Shown here: positions 34,661 to 43,637 of the stretch, in pieces
Layout: each line of letters starts with the position of its first letter
Position numbering within the stretch: position 1 is the stretch's first letter
Source: Desulfuromonadaceae bacterium
GTDB lineage: Bacteria > Desulfobacterota > Desulfuromonadia > Geobacterales > Pseudopelobacteraceae
Assembly: GCA_028681335.1 (NCBI GenBank)
Contig: JAQUIT010000004.1
Span: forward strand, 62,001 to 126,000
DNA: 64,000 nt
Direction of reading: 5' to 3'
Translations under genes and position numbers: made by a program
Notes under the pieces: generated by a model
What the model was told of the DNA's origin: nothing
Database searches by the model: none
The model's input: the letters and a program-made list of their open reading frames with translations, nothing else

Positions 34661-35854
34661 TCAACCCAGAATTACCAGTTCGTCACTTGAGTGGGTAAGG
34701 CGCTTAATACCTTCATTACTCAAATAGAAAGTATTCTCAATACCGATTGCACCCTCACCGGGAAAAACGACCTTAGGCTCAAACGCAAACGCCATACCAA
34801 CCTCAAGCGGCATCTGATCAAAACCGCGGGCTATAAACGGGAATTCATCAATTTCAACACCAAGCCCATGCCCAATAAATGACACCTGGGCACCTTTAGC
34901 CCCCATAAAACTATCGGCATACCCCATGTCAACGGCAGACTTGCGACATATGTCATACAGAGCCCCCCAACTTAATCCAACTTCTGCACGACACATCATC
35001 AGTTCCTGAATTTTAAGCATATCATCATAAGCCCTACGCCACCGGTCGGAAAGTTGTCCCACAGAAAACACACGTGTCTGATCACTCAGATAACCGTCAA
35101 CACATCCGGCAAAATCTATAATGATCGGCTCGTGCGGCTCGATCCGTTTCAATCCGGCACTCTGGCCAAAGGATGGATTAAGTCCCATCCCCCCCAAAGG
35201 TGTATCTACGTAGGCCGGCACTGCGCTATCGGTACCGGAAAATATCTGGGCATAAAAAAGCTCGGAGTTAAATCCGCGCATCCGAACCAAACCCTGGTGG
35301 CCATCCTTGCGAGCTGTAAATTCCAATTCTGCAGCTACATCCAGGTCTGTCATGCCGACATGAATAACTTCCTTGGCGCGTTTATAAACTCGATCGACCT
35401 GATCAGCGGCGTCTTGCATAAGGTGGATTTCATAGTGCGACTTTATCATTCTGACCTGACGAATCAAAGGGGTCGCATCTGTAAAATCAGCGTTCGGGTA
35501 GAGATTCCGGTATCGCTCATAAAAATTAACCGGTAGTACGTCAAGCTCCAACCCGACACGCTTTGGCGCTGGATACCCATATTTAGCCAATATTGTCGGA
35601 ATATCCTTCATTGAAGCAAATGGTATTACTTCTTTGAGACCTGATTCCATGCGGGCCCTCCCCGCATCCTTGCGAACCATGAAGAGCGGCTGGCCTGTTG
35701 CAGGAACATACAGGTTGCCGCTCTGAACGGTACCGGTGAAATAAAAAAGGTCAGCATTCTGGACGATAATAACTGCATCCAGAGATGCCGACATCATATA
35801 TTCCTGTAACTTCTTGCAACGATATTCGAGTTCTATTGCAGGTGTCAAACGCAT
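34661..35854 (-). CDS. M24 family metallopeptidase (Xaa-Pro aminopeptidase/creatinase-like)
   Basis: A 397-residue cytoplasmic protein with an N-terminal creatinase-like domain (about 1-145) and a C-terminal pita-bread domain (about 155-397). The dinuclear metal ligands can be seen: Asp in IIIDFAGCVDG and LSDQTRVF, His in SFIGHGLGVEIDE, Glu in FAFEPKVV and IGIENTF. Members cleave N-terminal Xaa-Pro bonds or dipeptides, so the exact substrate is uncertain. AGGAG precedes the ATG. It is 188 bp from gltA, and divergent to the ParA-like gene. Confidence 0.88.
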   Translation of the reverse strand: MRLTPAIELEYRCKKLQEYMMSASLDAVIIVQNADLFYFTGTVQSGNLYVPATGQPLFMVRKDAGRARMESGLKEVIPFASMKDIPTILAKYGYPAPKRVGLELDVLPVNFYERYRNLYPNADFTDATPLIRQVRMIKSHYEIHLMQDAADQVDRVYKRAKEVIHVGMTDLDVAAELEFTARKDGHQGLVRMRGFNSELFYAQIFSGTDSAVPAYVDTPLGGMGLNPSFGQSAGLKRIEPHEPIIIDFAGCVDGYLSDQTRVFSVGQLSDRWRRAYDDMLKIQELMMCRAEVGLSWGALYDICRKSAVDMGYADSFMGAKGAQVSFIGHGLGVEIDEFPFIARGFDQMPLEVGMAFAFEPKVVFPGEGAIGIENTFYLSNEGIKRLTHSSDELVILG

Positions 35855-36061
35855 CTAACTTCTCCTGTGTAGTATAATTTCTGCAGCATAAATTAGGCGT
35901 GTAGATTATAGACAAGTTAGAACAAGATGCAAGCAAAGCCAGAACCACCAGTATTTTTTATACTTTCCAGCAAACGGTTGACCGGCCACGTCAAATTGTC
36001 TACTATCTACCCGGTTCGGAATGATAAACTTCAAATAATCTTTGCGGCGGTACACTATTTA

Positions 36062-37462
36062 ATGCATGCCTACCCCTATACAATAACAATCTCTTCCGAA
36101 AAAGGTGGCGTTGGCAAAACGACCCTCGCAACCAACCTGGCAATATACCTTAAAGCGATGCACGAGGATTTGCCGGTAACAATCTTCTCTTTTGACAATC
36201 ATTTCACAATTGACAAGATGTTTGAACTGAATAAACGCAATGAAGACTCTCTTGATGTCCATGCTCTGCTGATGGGTGCTAAAGCATCAGAAGTTGTTCA
36301 GACCGGTCAGTACGGAGTTGGGTTCATCCGCTCTTCAGCCGAACTGGGTGATATACATGAGCATTTCAAAGGTCCAATGACCCTAACAAAAATGCTCGCC
36401 GAATCCGGTATATCCGGCATCGTCATCATCGATACACGACCGGATCTAAACATTCTGACACAGAACGCCCTGTATGCCGCCGACCGGGTACTGATTCCGG
36501 TGAAGGATCTTCCAAGCCTTGAAAACTGTAAAAATATCTTCGCTCTCTTTGATCAGCGGGGTATCGATAAAAAATCACTATCACTGCTCCCCTGCCTTAT
36601 CGATTCGCGTATAAAATTTGAAGGGATATTTAAGGACCAAAAAACGCTTCTGCGTGCCATAGCAGTCAATAGAGGCTATCGCTGCATGGATACATATATT
36701 TCCAAAAGCCCAAAAGTGGAGAGCTTGAATACAAACCCGGAAGGCAAGATATATCCAATCCTGACCCATGCACGTGGCACTGAAGTTCATGGCCAATTCA
36801 TGGAAATTACCCGTGACATACTCAGAAGTGTTGACTCGACCAAAGAAACGAGGGCGTGCCTGTATCACACCTGGCTGCTTGAAAAGGAGGCCCACAAAAA
36901 GGAGTCATATCTGGCACGACTTGAGGGCCTAGCTGAGCGTTGCCTGATCTGTGGTGCTGTTCTGGCTGAGCACTCAGACGACCGCAGTTTCTACTTTGAA
37001 ACGTCAGATCGTTCAGCCCGCGGTTTCCTGCACGGTAGCTGTGTCAGCAGCATGCTCTGCTCAGCGCTCTACGGTCTAAGTGAAAATGACCCTGCATTTG
37101 ATGCGGCCAAAAACCTTGTTGCAGACAAGGCAGCAAGAGGAGTTTCACTTCTGCTGCCCCGAATCGGTTCTGAACCAGGCTGGCTCGATTATCGTCAATT
37201 CAGCATGACCGGAGAACAGCTGCTTCAAAAAAATGTAGAAATGCCTGGATTTGACGCAGGAGAATTGAATGGGGTTCATGACCGTTTATATCTACTACTA
37301 AACGAAGCTCTGGCAGGATTTGAAGGGGCATTGCGCAAAGAGAGCTGGCTGTCGGTATACCCGGTGGACCCGGGCAACCCTGAGGCTGTGCTGCATGAGG
37401 AGTCGTACAAAACTATCCACCGACTGCAGAAACACTTTACTGGAGCGGTCTTGTCTATTTGA
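36062..37462 (+). CDS. ParA/MinD-like ATPase with unrecognised C-terminal region
   Basis: I choose the ATG at 36062, giving 466 residues that begin MHAYPYTITISSEKGGVGKTT; the deviant Walker A lies at residues 14-21. Upstream the frame continues but lacks a plausible start. The N-terminal part (about 1-255) resembles ParA/MinD ATPases, with VIIDTRPDLN and the switch-like ADRVLIPVKD. The remaining 200 residues fit no family I know. They contain CLIC at 294-297 and further Cys around residues 325-333, which might bind a metal. Such ATPases often position proteins or machines on a surface. It ends 8 bp inside the convergent deacetylase gene. Function unknown. Confidence 0.75.
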   Translation: MHAYPYTITISSEKGGVGKTTLATNLAIYLKAMHEDLPVTIFSFDNHFTIDKMFELNKRNEDSLDVHALLMGAKASEVVQTGQYGVGFIRSSAELGDIHEHFKGPMTLTKMLAESGISGIVIIDTRPDLNILTQNALYAADRVLIPVKDLPSLENCKNIFALFDQRGIDKKSLSLLPCLIDSRIKFEGIFKDQKTLLRAIAVNRGYRCMDTYISKSPKVESLNTNPEGKIYPILTHARGTEVHGQFMEITRDILRSVDSTKETRACLYHTWLLEKEAHKKESYLARLEGLAERCLICGAVLAEHSDDRSFYFETSDRSARGFLHGSCVSSMLCSALYGLSENDPAFDAAKNLVADKAARGVSLLLPRIGSEPGWLDYRQFSMTGEQLLQKNVEMPGFDAGELNGVHDRLYLLLNEALAGFEGALRKESWLSVYPVDPGNPEAVLHEESYKTIHRLQKHFTGAVLSI

Positions 37463-38420
37463 CGAGCTGTGATACCGGAACCAGAGTTACTCCCTGTCCG
37501 GCAAGCGCAGGAAGTGCCGCTGCAAGAGTTGCAATTGTTACCGGGTGAGGATGACAGATTGCAATCGCAGAACCGTTTTTCCTGGCCAACCTGACCGCCT
37601 GGTTGAGTTGTCCAAGGATATAACCCTGCTCCTGCTCGTTATCAAGAAAAACATTCCGCCTTGCTGACCTTATTCCCAGCCGTTGTGCAACCTTCAAACC
37701 TACGCTCTCAGGTGAGGTGACGCTGTCTACAAAGAACAGGTTATTCTTTTTTAGAGCTTGCAGCACAGCAATCACCTGTTCCACGTGTTCGGTGAATTCC
37801 GACCCCATGTGATTATTTACTCCAACCGCTCGCGGAAACTGCTGTGCAAACTCAGACACCCGCTCCTGTAACTCAACGGTATCCATTGTCACCAGCAGAC
37901 CGTTTGCTTCCAAACGGCGTTCCGGCCACCCCTTTGGTTGCATAGGGACGTGAATCATTGTTTCGATTTTGTTATTCGCTGCATATGCAGCGACTTCCTT
38001 ATCGGCACGCAGGCCCGGAATTATCGCAAAAGTTAACGGCACTTTGATTGCTGTCAGTAAACGTGCCTCAGACAGACCACTCCCCATGTCGTCTATAATG
38101 ATAGCCAAGCGCCCAGCAGCACCAATCACTCTTCCAGGCTTTTTGATTACTGTAGCTTGAGTCGCCGACGAATAATCGTTCTGCCCTTTCTGTGTTGGAG
38201 AAAGAGTTGCAGAGGGGGGAGTAGTTTGGGAGTCAGCCGAAAGAATCGGCTTGACTGGTGATATTTCCGGTTTTAGCTGTGCTGGCACCTCTTGTTTACT
38301 CTGCGGAGAAATAAAAAAGTAGCAGCCAACTGCACCGATAATCAGCAACAACAGAACCAAAGCAGCCGTCCGTGAACCGGACGGCTGCTTTCGGTTTCTT
38401 TTACCAGTAGCAGTTCCCAT
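37455..38420 (-). CDS. Divergent polysaccharide deacetylase family protein (YibQ-like)
   Basis: A 321-residue protein with one N-terminal transmembrane anchor (about residues 18-37), a Pro/Ser/Gln-rich linker to about residue 95 and a NodB-like barrel starting RLAIIIDDMGSGL. The conserved segments HVPMQPKG, VGVNNHMGSEFTE and IAICHPHPVT are those of the divergent polysaccharide deacetylase group. It should act on envelope glycans in the periplasm, but the substrate is unknown. It is located at the end of the envC-ctpA cluster, where this family often occurs, which suggests a cell division or peptidoglycan role. Confidence 0.85.
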   Translation of the reverse strand: MGTATGKRNRKQPSGSRTAALVLLLLIIGAVGCYFFISPQSKQEVPAQLKPEISPVKPILSADSQTTPPSATLSPTQKGQNDYSSATQATVIKKPGRVIGAAGRLAIIIDDMGSGLSEARLLTAIKVPLTFAIIPGLRADKEVAAYAANNKIETMIHVPMQPKGWPERRLEANGLLVTMDTVELQERVSEFAQQFPRAVGVNNHMGSEFTEHVEQVIAVLQALKKNNLFFVDSVTSPESVGLKVAQRLGIRSARRNVFLDNEQEQGYILGQLNQAVRLARKNGSAIAICHPHPVTIATLAAALPALAGQGVTLVPVSQLVK

Positions 38421-38479
38421 TATCGGTATGAAACCATACGAGGGGTAAGGGCTGGATCTAATGTACTAAAAAACATTTG

Positions 38480-39853
38480 TTATTTCCCACTATCCATGGA
38501 CTTAATAAGTTCCCACCCCTTGAGAAGATCAAGAGCCCGCAACACCTGATAATCATTTTTCAGGGCTTCTTCGAGCTTTTGCGGAGCTTTATCGGCTTTA
38601 TCATCCTTTTTATCTACTTTTTTCTCATCTTTTTTCACACCCGTTTCTCCGGATTTATCATCACTTTCAAAATGATTCTCCAGATCTTTTTCACGCAGAT
38701 GCATAGAATCATTTTTACCGGCAGCCTTGGAGAGTTCAGCCGCCTCGACCGTAATATCAGGTGTTATTCCCTTGGCCTGAATTGAGCGTCCATTTGGAGT
38801 GTAATAGCGAGCTGTTGTTAAGCGGAGTCCGGAATCATCAGACAGCGGAATTATGGTTTGTACCGATCCTTTACCGAAGCTTTGGGTGCCAAGAATAATG
38901 GCACGTCTATGGTCCTGCAGAGCTCCGGCAACAATCTCCGAGGCACTTGCACTTCCGCCGTTGATCACGACAACAATCGGATAATTTGGCTCTTTACCAC
39001 CTTTTCTGGCGGTAAACTGCATTTTGGAATCTTTTTCTCGACCTTCGGTATAAACAATCAGCTTGCCGTCCTGAACAAAATGATCCGCAACCTTGACAGC
39101 CTGATCGAGCAACCCACCAGGATCGTTGCGTAAGTCAAGCACCAGACCGTTTAGTTCCTTTTTGTATTCATCCTTCATTGACTTAAGCGCTTTAGCAAGA
39201 TCGTCATCAGTTTTTTCCTGAAACTGAGCAATACGGACATAGCCATATCCGCCATCCATCAGGTTAAAACGCACACTCTTGACCTGGATAATGTCACGCA
39301 CAAGCGGAAACTCTTTCGGTTTGTCAAAGCCATCGCGCATGATAGTCAGAATGACTTTTGACCCTTTCTGCCCCCGCATACGCTTAACGGCATCATTGAT
39401 ATTGAGGTCCTTGGTAAACTTATCATCAATTTTGAGAATCATATCACCAGCTTTGATTCCGGCTTTGAATGCGGGTGTATCTTCAATTGGAGAAATGACC
39501 GTAAGGACGCCATCCTTAACGGAGATTTCAATTCCCAATCCACCAAACGCCCCTTTTGTATCTATTTTCATTTCCTTATACGTTTCGGGAGTCATAAATG
39601 AACTGTGCGGATCGAGCGATGAAAGCATCCCGTTTATAGCACCATAGACCAATTTTTTAGTGTCTACTTCTTCAACATAACTCTTCTTGATAATCGCCAT
39701 AACATCTGTAAAAAGCTCTATCGAATCATAATCGTTACCCTTTGCCTCTGCAATACTATGGCGCTGGGAACTTATGATAAAGAGAGACAAAAACACTACA
39801 ACAACTGCAAAGCCAGCGACCATTCTTGTCTTTTTACTGCCGGTTTTACTCAT
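38480..39853 (-). CDS. ctpA: Carboxyl-terminal processing protease CtpA (S41)
   Basis: A 457-residue periplasmic serine protease. It has a signal or anchor at residues 11-28, a PDZ domain at about 95-175 (GGLGIEI, SPAFKAGI-like DTPAFKAGIKAGD), and the catalytic core with the Ser in NGGSASASEI and the Lys in GTQSFGKGSVQ, the classic Ser-Lys dyad. After residue 395 the chain is very rich in Lys/Asp and ends with a helical segment. CtpA enzymes process or degrade envelope proteins, including peptidoglycan hydrolases, which fits the EnvC-like neighbour 41 bp upstream. GGAGG precedes the ATG. Confidence 0.93.
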   Translation of the reverse strand: MSKTGSKKTRMVAGFAVVVVFLSLFIISSQRHSIAEAKGNDYDSIELFTDVMAIIKKSYVEEVDTKKLVYGAINGMLSSLDPHSSFMTPETYKEMKIDTKGAFGGLGIEISVKDGVLTVISPIEDTPAFKAGIKAGDMILKIDDKFTKDLNINDAVKRMRGQKGSKVILTIMRDGFDKPKEFPLVRDIIQVKSVRFNLMDGGYGYVRIAQFQEKTDDDLAKALKSMKDEYKKELNGLVLDLRNDPGGLLDQAVKVADHFVQDGKLIVYTEGREKDSKMQFTARKGGKEPNYPIVVVINGGSASASEIVAGALQDHRRAIILGTQSFGKGSVQTIIPLSDDSGLRLTTARYYTPNGRSIQAKGITPDITVEAAELSKAAGKNDSMHLREKDLENHFESDDKSGETGVKKDEKKVDKKDDKADKAPQKLEEALKNDYQVLRALDLLKGWELIKSMDSGK

Positions 39854-39893
39854 TAGCTTCCTCCAGATATATTAGGTACACCTTGTACTGTTA

Positions 39894-41078
39894 TTAATGA
39901 ACCCAGCCAGCCGGGTCAACCGGCTTGCCCTGGTTTCTGATTTCAAAATACAACATACTTCCCTTGCTAGAATCTACATCACCAACCGCTCCGATTGTTT
40001 CGTGCCGGGACACCTCAGCACCAACTTTTTTTGCAAGACGGGAGGCGTGGGCATACAGGGTGAAATAACCGCCACCATGATCAACGATTATCATATTACC
40101 AAAACCTTTGAAATAATCGGCAAAAATAACGGTCCCTTCATAAATCGACTTGATCTCAGTTCCAGAGGGCGCAGAAATCGAGATCCCCTTGCTGAAAGTA
40201 AATGAATTGAATTCCGGATGTTTATGCTTGCCATATGACTCAACTATTTCACCGCGGACCGGAAGCGACATTCGCCCTTTTTGCGAGGCAAAACCGCGAT
40301 CCGGAACCGGCGGCAATTCTGCAAGCTGCTTCTGCCTGGAACCCGGTTTTTCATGACGGGAGTAAAGTTTACGACGACTTAAAGCATTTAGGCGGGTAAT
40401 CATTGACTGCAGCCGTGCCGCATTTGCCTGCAATTCCTTCAGAGACGTTTCATAACTCTTGCGATCATGACGTACTTTACCAAGATAGAGCGATTTTTTA
40501 CTTTTTTCCTCTTCTATCTCACGTTTTGTTTGCTCAATTCCGGTCATGATGCGCTCTTTTTTCAACGCATCACGTTCTAAATTCAACTTGAGACTTTTGA
40601 GCTGGTCTATTTTCTGATTATATTCGAGAAAGATTTTCTTGTCGTTATCAATAATAGATCTCATGTAGCGAATATTTTCGGCAAGCTGGGGAAACGATTC
40701 AGCCGAAAAAAACATCCGTAAAGCTCCAAGCTCACCAGCTTTATAAAGTGATGACAGGCGTTTTTCAATTTCAATTCGTTTATGACCTGCTTCTTCAGAC
40801 ACCTTTTGAATATCACGTCCGGTACGACCAAGACTCATTTCTACGCCGTGCAGGTCGTTGCTCAAACGGCCTAGGTCAGACTCTTTCTGTTCAAGACTAC
40901 GCAGGATTTCCCGTAGCTCGGTAGAAACAACGGCCTCTACCTTGCGAGTCTTGGAGATGAGCTGCCTTTGAGCCTTGATCTCCTGCTTGACACCGCTTAA
41001 TTCATCTTTGGGATTCTGGGCAAGCAGCGCTGAAGGCAATATAACAAGTAAAACCAATATACATGCAGTTTTTGTCAT
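39894..41078 (-). CDS. EnvC-like murein hydrolase activator (coiled coil plus degenerate LytM domain)
   Basis: EnvC is recruited by FtsEX and switches on cell-wall amidases at the division site. The 394-residue protein has a signal peptide (cleavage after LLAQ, residue 21), a long coiled coil (about 25-235) and a C-terminal M23/LytM fold (about 270-394). The first zinc ligands are missing: the place of the usual HxGxD reads TFSKGISISAP. The later motif LYAHAS is kept. So it is probably an activator and not itself a hydrolase, as in E. coli EnvC. It directly follows ftsX (3 bp gap), which strengthens the assignment. Confidence 0.9.
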   Translation of the reverse strand: MTKTACILVLLVILPSALLAQNPKDELSGVKQEIKAQRQLISKTRKVEAVVSTELREILRSLEQKESDLGRLSNDLHGVEMSLGRTGRDIQKVSEEAGHKRIEIEKRLSSLYKAGELGALRMFFSAESFPQLAENIRYMRSIIDNDKKIFLEYNQKIDQLKSLKLNLERDALKKERIMTGIEQTKREIEEEKSKKSLYLGKVRHDRKSYETSLKELQANAARLQSMITRLNALSRRKLYSRHEKPGSRQKQLAELPPVPDRGFASQKGRMSLPVRGEIVESYGKHKHPEFNSFTFSKGISISAPSGTEIKSIYEGTVIFADYFKGFGNMIIVDHGGGYFTLYAHASRLAKKVGAEVSRHETIGAVGDVDSSKGSMLYFEIRNQGKPVDPAGWVH

Positions 41079-41081
41079 CAG

Positions 41082-42050
41082 TTACACATTAATAAAACGT
41101 TTCAGCGAAGTGAGACTCCCGACAAAGCCAAGTAGGGCACCCGCCAGCAGCAATCCGGCAACATACTCCAAAGACAGGAAACTCAATCCGGAAGTTGCAG
41201 GGTTAAAGGTAAGAAAGCTACCGGCGTTGTGCAAAAAGCCCTCGTACACCCCAAACAGCAGGACAACAGCAAGAGCGGATCCAACTATTCCCTGAATTAA
41301 CCCTTCCAAAAGAAACGGGGCCTTGATAAAAAACCGCGTCGCCCCGACGAGAGACATGATGTCCAGCTCGTCACGCCGGGAATAAATAGTGAGCTTGATC
41401 GTATTTGAAACGATGAATGTTGCCGCAATAATCAGAAAACCGCCGAGCAGAGCACCAAGCAGCCGCAGTAAATTAAGAAACGAATTAAAACGGCGCACCC
41501 ATTCCTCACCATATTGGACTTCAGTAATACCGGGAATTCTTTTTAGTGCGGAGACGAAGTTTTCAACTGAAGCAGTTTCACGATATGAACGTTTCAGTGC
41601 TATTTCAAAAGAGGTTGGCAGAATCTCGGCACCCACCCCCTCCAAAAGCGTTTCCTGGCCCCGCAGGCGGCTTTTAAAGCGTTTAAGAGCTTCATCGCGC
41701 GTTACATAGCTGACACGTGAAACGCCAGGAAGCGCCACGATCTTTTCACGATACATAGCCTGATCCTGGCTTGACAGCTCATTATCAAAATAGACGGTAA
41801 CCTGTACACGCTCACTCAGGCTATCTGTTGCATTTTCAAGATTGACAAAAATAAGCAGAAAGAGGGATACGATCAGCAACGCAAGTGTAATCGTCCCGAT
41901 TGTCACGACATTAACAAAAACATTCTGACGAATATTGGTTATAGCCCGCGAAAGGAAAAATCCTGTCCTACCGCCAAAACCGTCACCAGCAAGCGTTGGA
42001 CGCTTAAATGGCTTGATCGTAGCTGGCTGTTTCTTTTTCCACTTGTTCAA
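41082..42050 (-). CDS. ftsX: Cell division protein FtsX
   Basis: FtsX is the membrane part of the FtsEX complex, which transmits ATP hydrolysis to periplasmic hydrolase activators. The 322-residue protein has four membrane segments (about 43-70, 195-220, 245-270, 292-312) and the periplasmic loop at about 75-190 (VTVYFDNELSSQDQAMYREK region). The start is TTG at 42050 with GGGGA upstream, overlapping the end of ftsE by 47 bases. No ATG would preserve the N-terminal cytoplasmic tail. EnvC-like partner is the next gene. Confidence 0.92.
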   Translation of the reverse strand: MNKWKKKQPATIKPFKRPTLAGDGFGGRTGFFLSRAITNIRQNVFVNVVTIGTITLALLIVSLFLLIFVNLENATDSLSERVQVTVYFDNELSSQDQAMYREKIVALPGVSRVSYVTRDEALKRFKSRLRGQETLLEGVGAEILPTSFEIALKRSYRETASVENFVSALKRIPGITEVQYGEEWVRRFNSFLNLLRLLGALLGGFLIIAATFIVSNTIKLTIYSRRDELDIMSLVGATRFFIKAPFLLEGLIQGIVGSALAVVLLFGVYEGFLHNAGSFLTFNPATSGLSFLSLEYVAGLLLAGALLGFVGSLTSLKRFINV

Positions 42051-42696
42051 CGATTTCCCCTTTATTTAAAGTAACCAAGCGCTTATGACCCTGCTCGATT
42101 AGACGACGATCGTGAGTTGCGACGACGACTGTTGTACCGCGAATGTTTGCATCTTTGAAAATATTCAAAATCTGGTTTTTATTAGCGTCATCAAGGTTTC
42201 CGGTCGGTTCGTCGGCAAGCAGAATTTTAGGATCATTCACCAGCGCTCTGGCCAGAGCCACCCGTTGTTGTTCTCCACCTGAAAGGCGCTGGGTGATATT
42301 ATTATATTTTGACTCTATACCCATTTGTTTAAGAATATGCATCGTCTTTTTACCAATGTCCGCCCTGCCCCACCCCAGTACTTCCAATGTAATGGCAACA
42401 TTTTCAAATACGGTACGATTCTGCAGCAGCTTGAAATCCTGAAAAACGACTCCGATAGAACGGCGCAACAATGGAATCTGAGATGCGGACATACGGGTAA
42501 TATTCTGGCCATCAATCAAAACCTGGCCGCGATTCGGCGTGAGGGCTCCATAAAGCAGTCTTAACAGAGAAGTCTTACCAGCGCCTGAAGGACCGGTCAG
42601 AAAAACGAACTCTCCCTTACCGATTTTAAGGTCAATGTTGTTAAGTGCCGAGGCGTCATATTGGTACGCAAGCGACACGTTATGTAACTGAATCAT
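42004..42696 (-). CDS. ftsE: Cell division ATP-binding protein FtsE
   Basis: This is the cytoplasmic ATPase of the FtsEX complex. Its 230 residues contain Walker A GPSGAGKTS (about residue 35), the FtsE-type segment GVVFQDFKLL, signature LSGGEQQRVALARAL, Walker B ILLADEPTGNLD and the H-loop VVVATHD. All are intact. It starts 4 bp after the last pseudopilin gene, so ftsEX is probably read through from the secretion operon upstream. Confidence 0.94.
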   Translation of the reverse strand: MIQLHNVSLAYQYDASALNNIDLKIGKGEFVFLTGPSGAGKTSLLRLLYGALTPNRGQVLIDGQNITRMSASQIPLLRRSIGVVFQDFKLLQNRTVFENVAITLEVLGWGRADIGKKTMHILKQMGIESKYNNITQRLSGGEQQRVALARALVNDPKILLADEPTGNLDDANKNQILNIFKDANIRGTTVVVATHDRRLIEQGHKRLVTLNKGEIVEQVEKETASYDQAI

Positions 42697-42699
42697 AGA

Positions 42700-43155
42700 T
42701 CACCATTCATTGTAGGGGGTCGTCCCATCCGAACTAATCCGGTTGGACCCGCTATGTATATCATATACTCTGCCTGGCGAGATACCGGTTTGAGAAATGG
42801 TAGGGTCCACAGGCGGCAAAACTTCAATCCAGTCATCCTTACCGGTAAACGGGTCCTTGGGTATCTCCCGCATATACCCTTTTTCCTTCAACTCCGCAAC
42901 AGAATCCGGATATTTACCCAAGTCTGTATGGAATTGGTCTATAACTGATCGGAAATTATACAGGTCTTCACGCAGCACTGCCTCTCTGGCTTTTATGATG
43001 CCCCATTGGTAATTTGGCACAGCAATGGCTGCCAGTATCCCTATGATCGTAACGACAATCATCAGTTCAATCAAGGTAAAACCGCGCCGGTCTGATTTAA
43101 CGACTCTTCCGGAAAGCTGTAACAGGGCATCCTGCATCAGTAAATTACCACTCAT
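42700..43155 (-). CDS. Type II secretion pseudopilin, GspG-like (first-in-pilus order: third gene)
   Basis: A 151-residue prepilin-like protein. It carries a positively charged leader and the cleavage/methylation motif RRGFTLIELMIVVTIIGIL (N-methylation site at Phe), then a globular part with the GspG pattern GKYPDSVAELKEKGY...PKDPFTGKDDW. The C-terminus reads PYNEW. I start at the ATG at 43155, which overlaps the stop of the preceding pilin gene; a later ATG at 43137 is also possible. A major pseudopilin of a secretion pseudopilus is the best fit. A Geobacter homologue (OxpG) is known to be needed for secretion of a multicopper protein; equivalence is inferred. Confidence 0.85.
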   Translation of the reverse strand: MSGNLLMQDALLQLSGRVVKSDRRGFTLIELMIVVTIIGILAAIAVPNYQWGIIKAREAVLREDLYNFRSVIDQFHTDLGKYPDSVAELKEKGYMREIPKDPFTGKDDWIEVLPPVDPTISQTGISPGRVYDIHSGSNRISSDGTTPYNEW

Positions 43156-43636
43156 TGTATTTTGTTTTACCATCAAGCGCCGACCCTTCACTCATCGAGT
43201 AAACATCAAACAAATCCTCTTTACCCCAGGAAGTTGAATCCGGCTTATCGACAGAGGAGCGTAGATTCCACCCCCACATGTCATCGTTTTCACTTTCAGG
43301 AGGATGAAATGGGTCGTATATTTTGCGCCGCAGAAATTTAATTTTACCCGTCTTCACGTCGCCAAAGTCACGCCCGTCAAGTAATTCCTGTAAATCCTTC
43401 GGGTAGCCAAATCCTGTTTTCAGAGGCCCATCCGGCATCTTGTCGAATTTCCGTTTATAATCATCGATAGCGGTACGAATAGTGCGAAGATTTCTGCGAA
43501 GCTCTATCTCCTTGGTTCGCTGAGCGGTCATACGAGTCATCGGTATAACTCCAGCCGCCAAAATGCCCAGAATTGTAATGGTAATTATAAGTTCTATAAG
43601 CGAAAGCCCTTTACAGACCTTTAACACTCCAAACAT
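43145..43636 (-). CDS. Type II secretion pseudopilin, second paralogue
   Basis: A 163-residue prepilin with a short leader and the motif KGLSLIELIITITILGILAAG, with Leu rather than Phe after the cleaved Gly. The globular region has the pattern DKMPDGPLKTGFGYPKDLQEL and KIYDPFHPPESEND, similar to GspG-type calcium-loop proteins. It ends in KYNEW like the next pilin. A GAGGTGAT ribosome site precedes the ATG. It lies between two other pilin-like genes, so these three probably form one pseudopilus. Confidence 0.85.
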   Translation of the reverse strand: MFGVLKVCKGLSLIELIITITILGILAAGVIPMTRMTAQRTKEIELRRNLRTIRTAIDDYKRKFDKMPDGPLKTGFGYPKDLQELLDGRDFGDVKTGKIKFLRRKIYDPFHPPESENDDMWGWNLRSSVDKPDSTSWGKEDLFDVYSMSEGSALDGKTKYNEW

Positions 43637-43637
43637 A

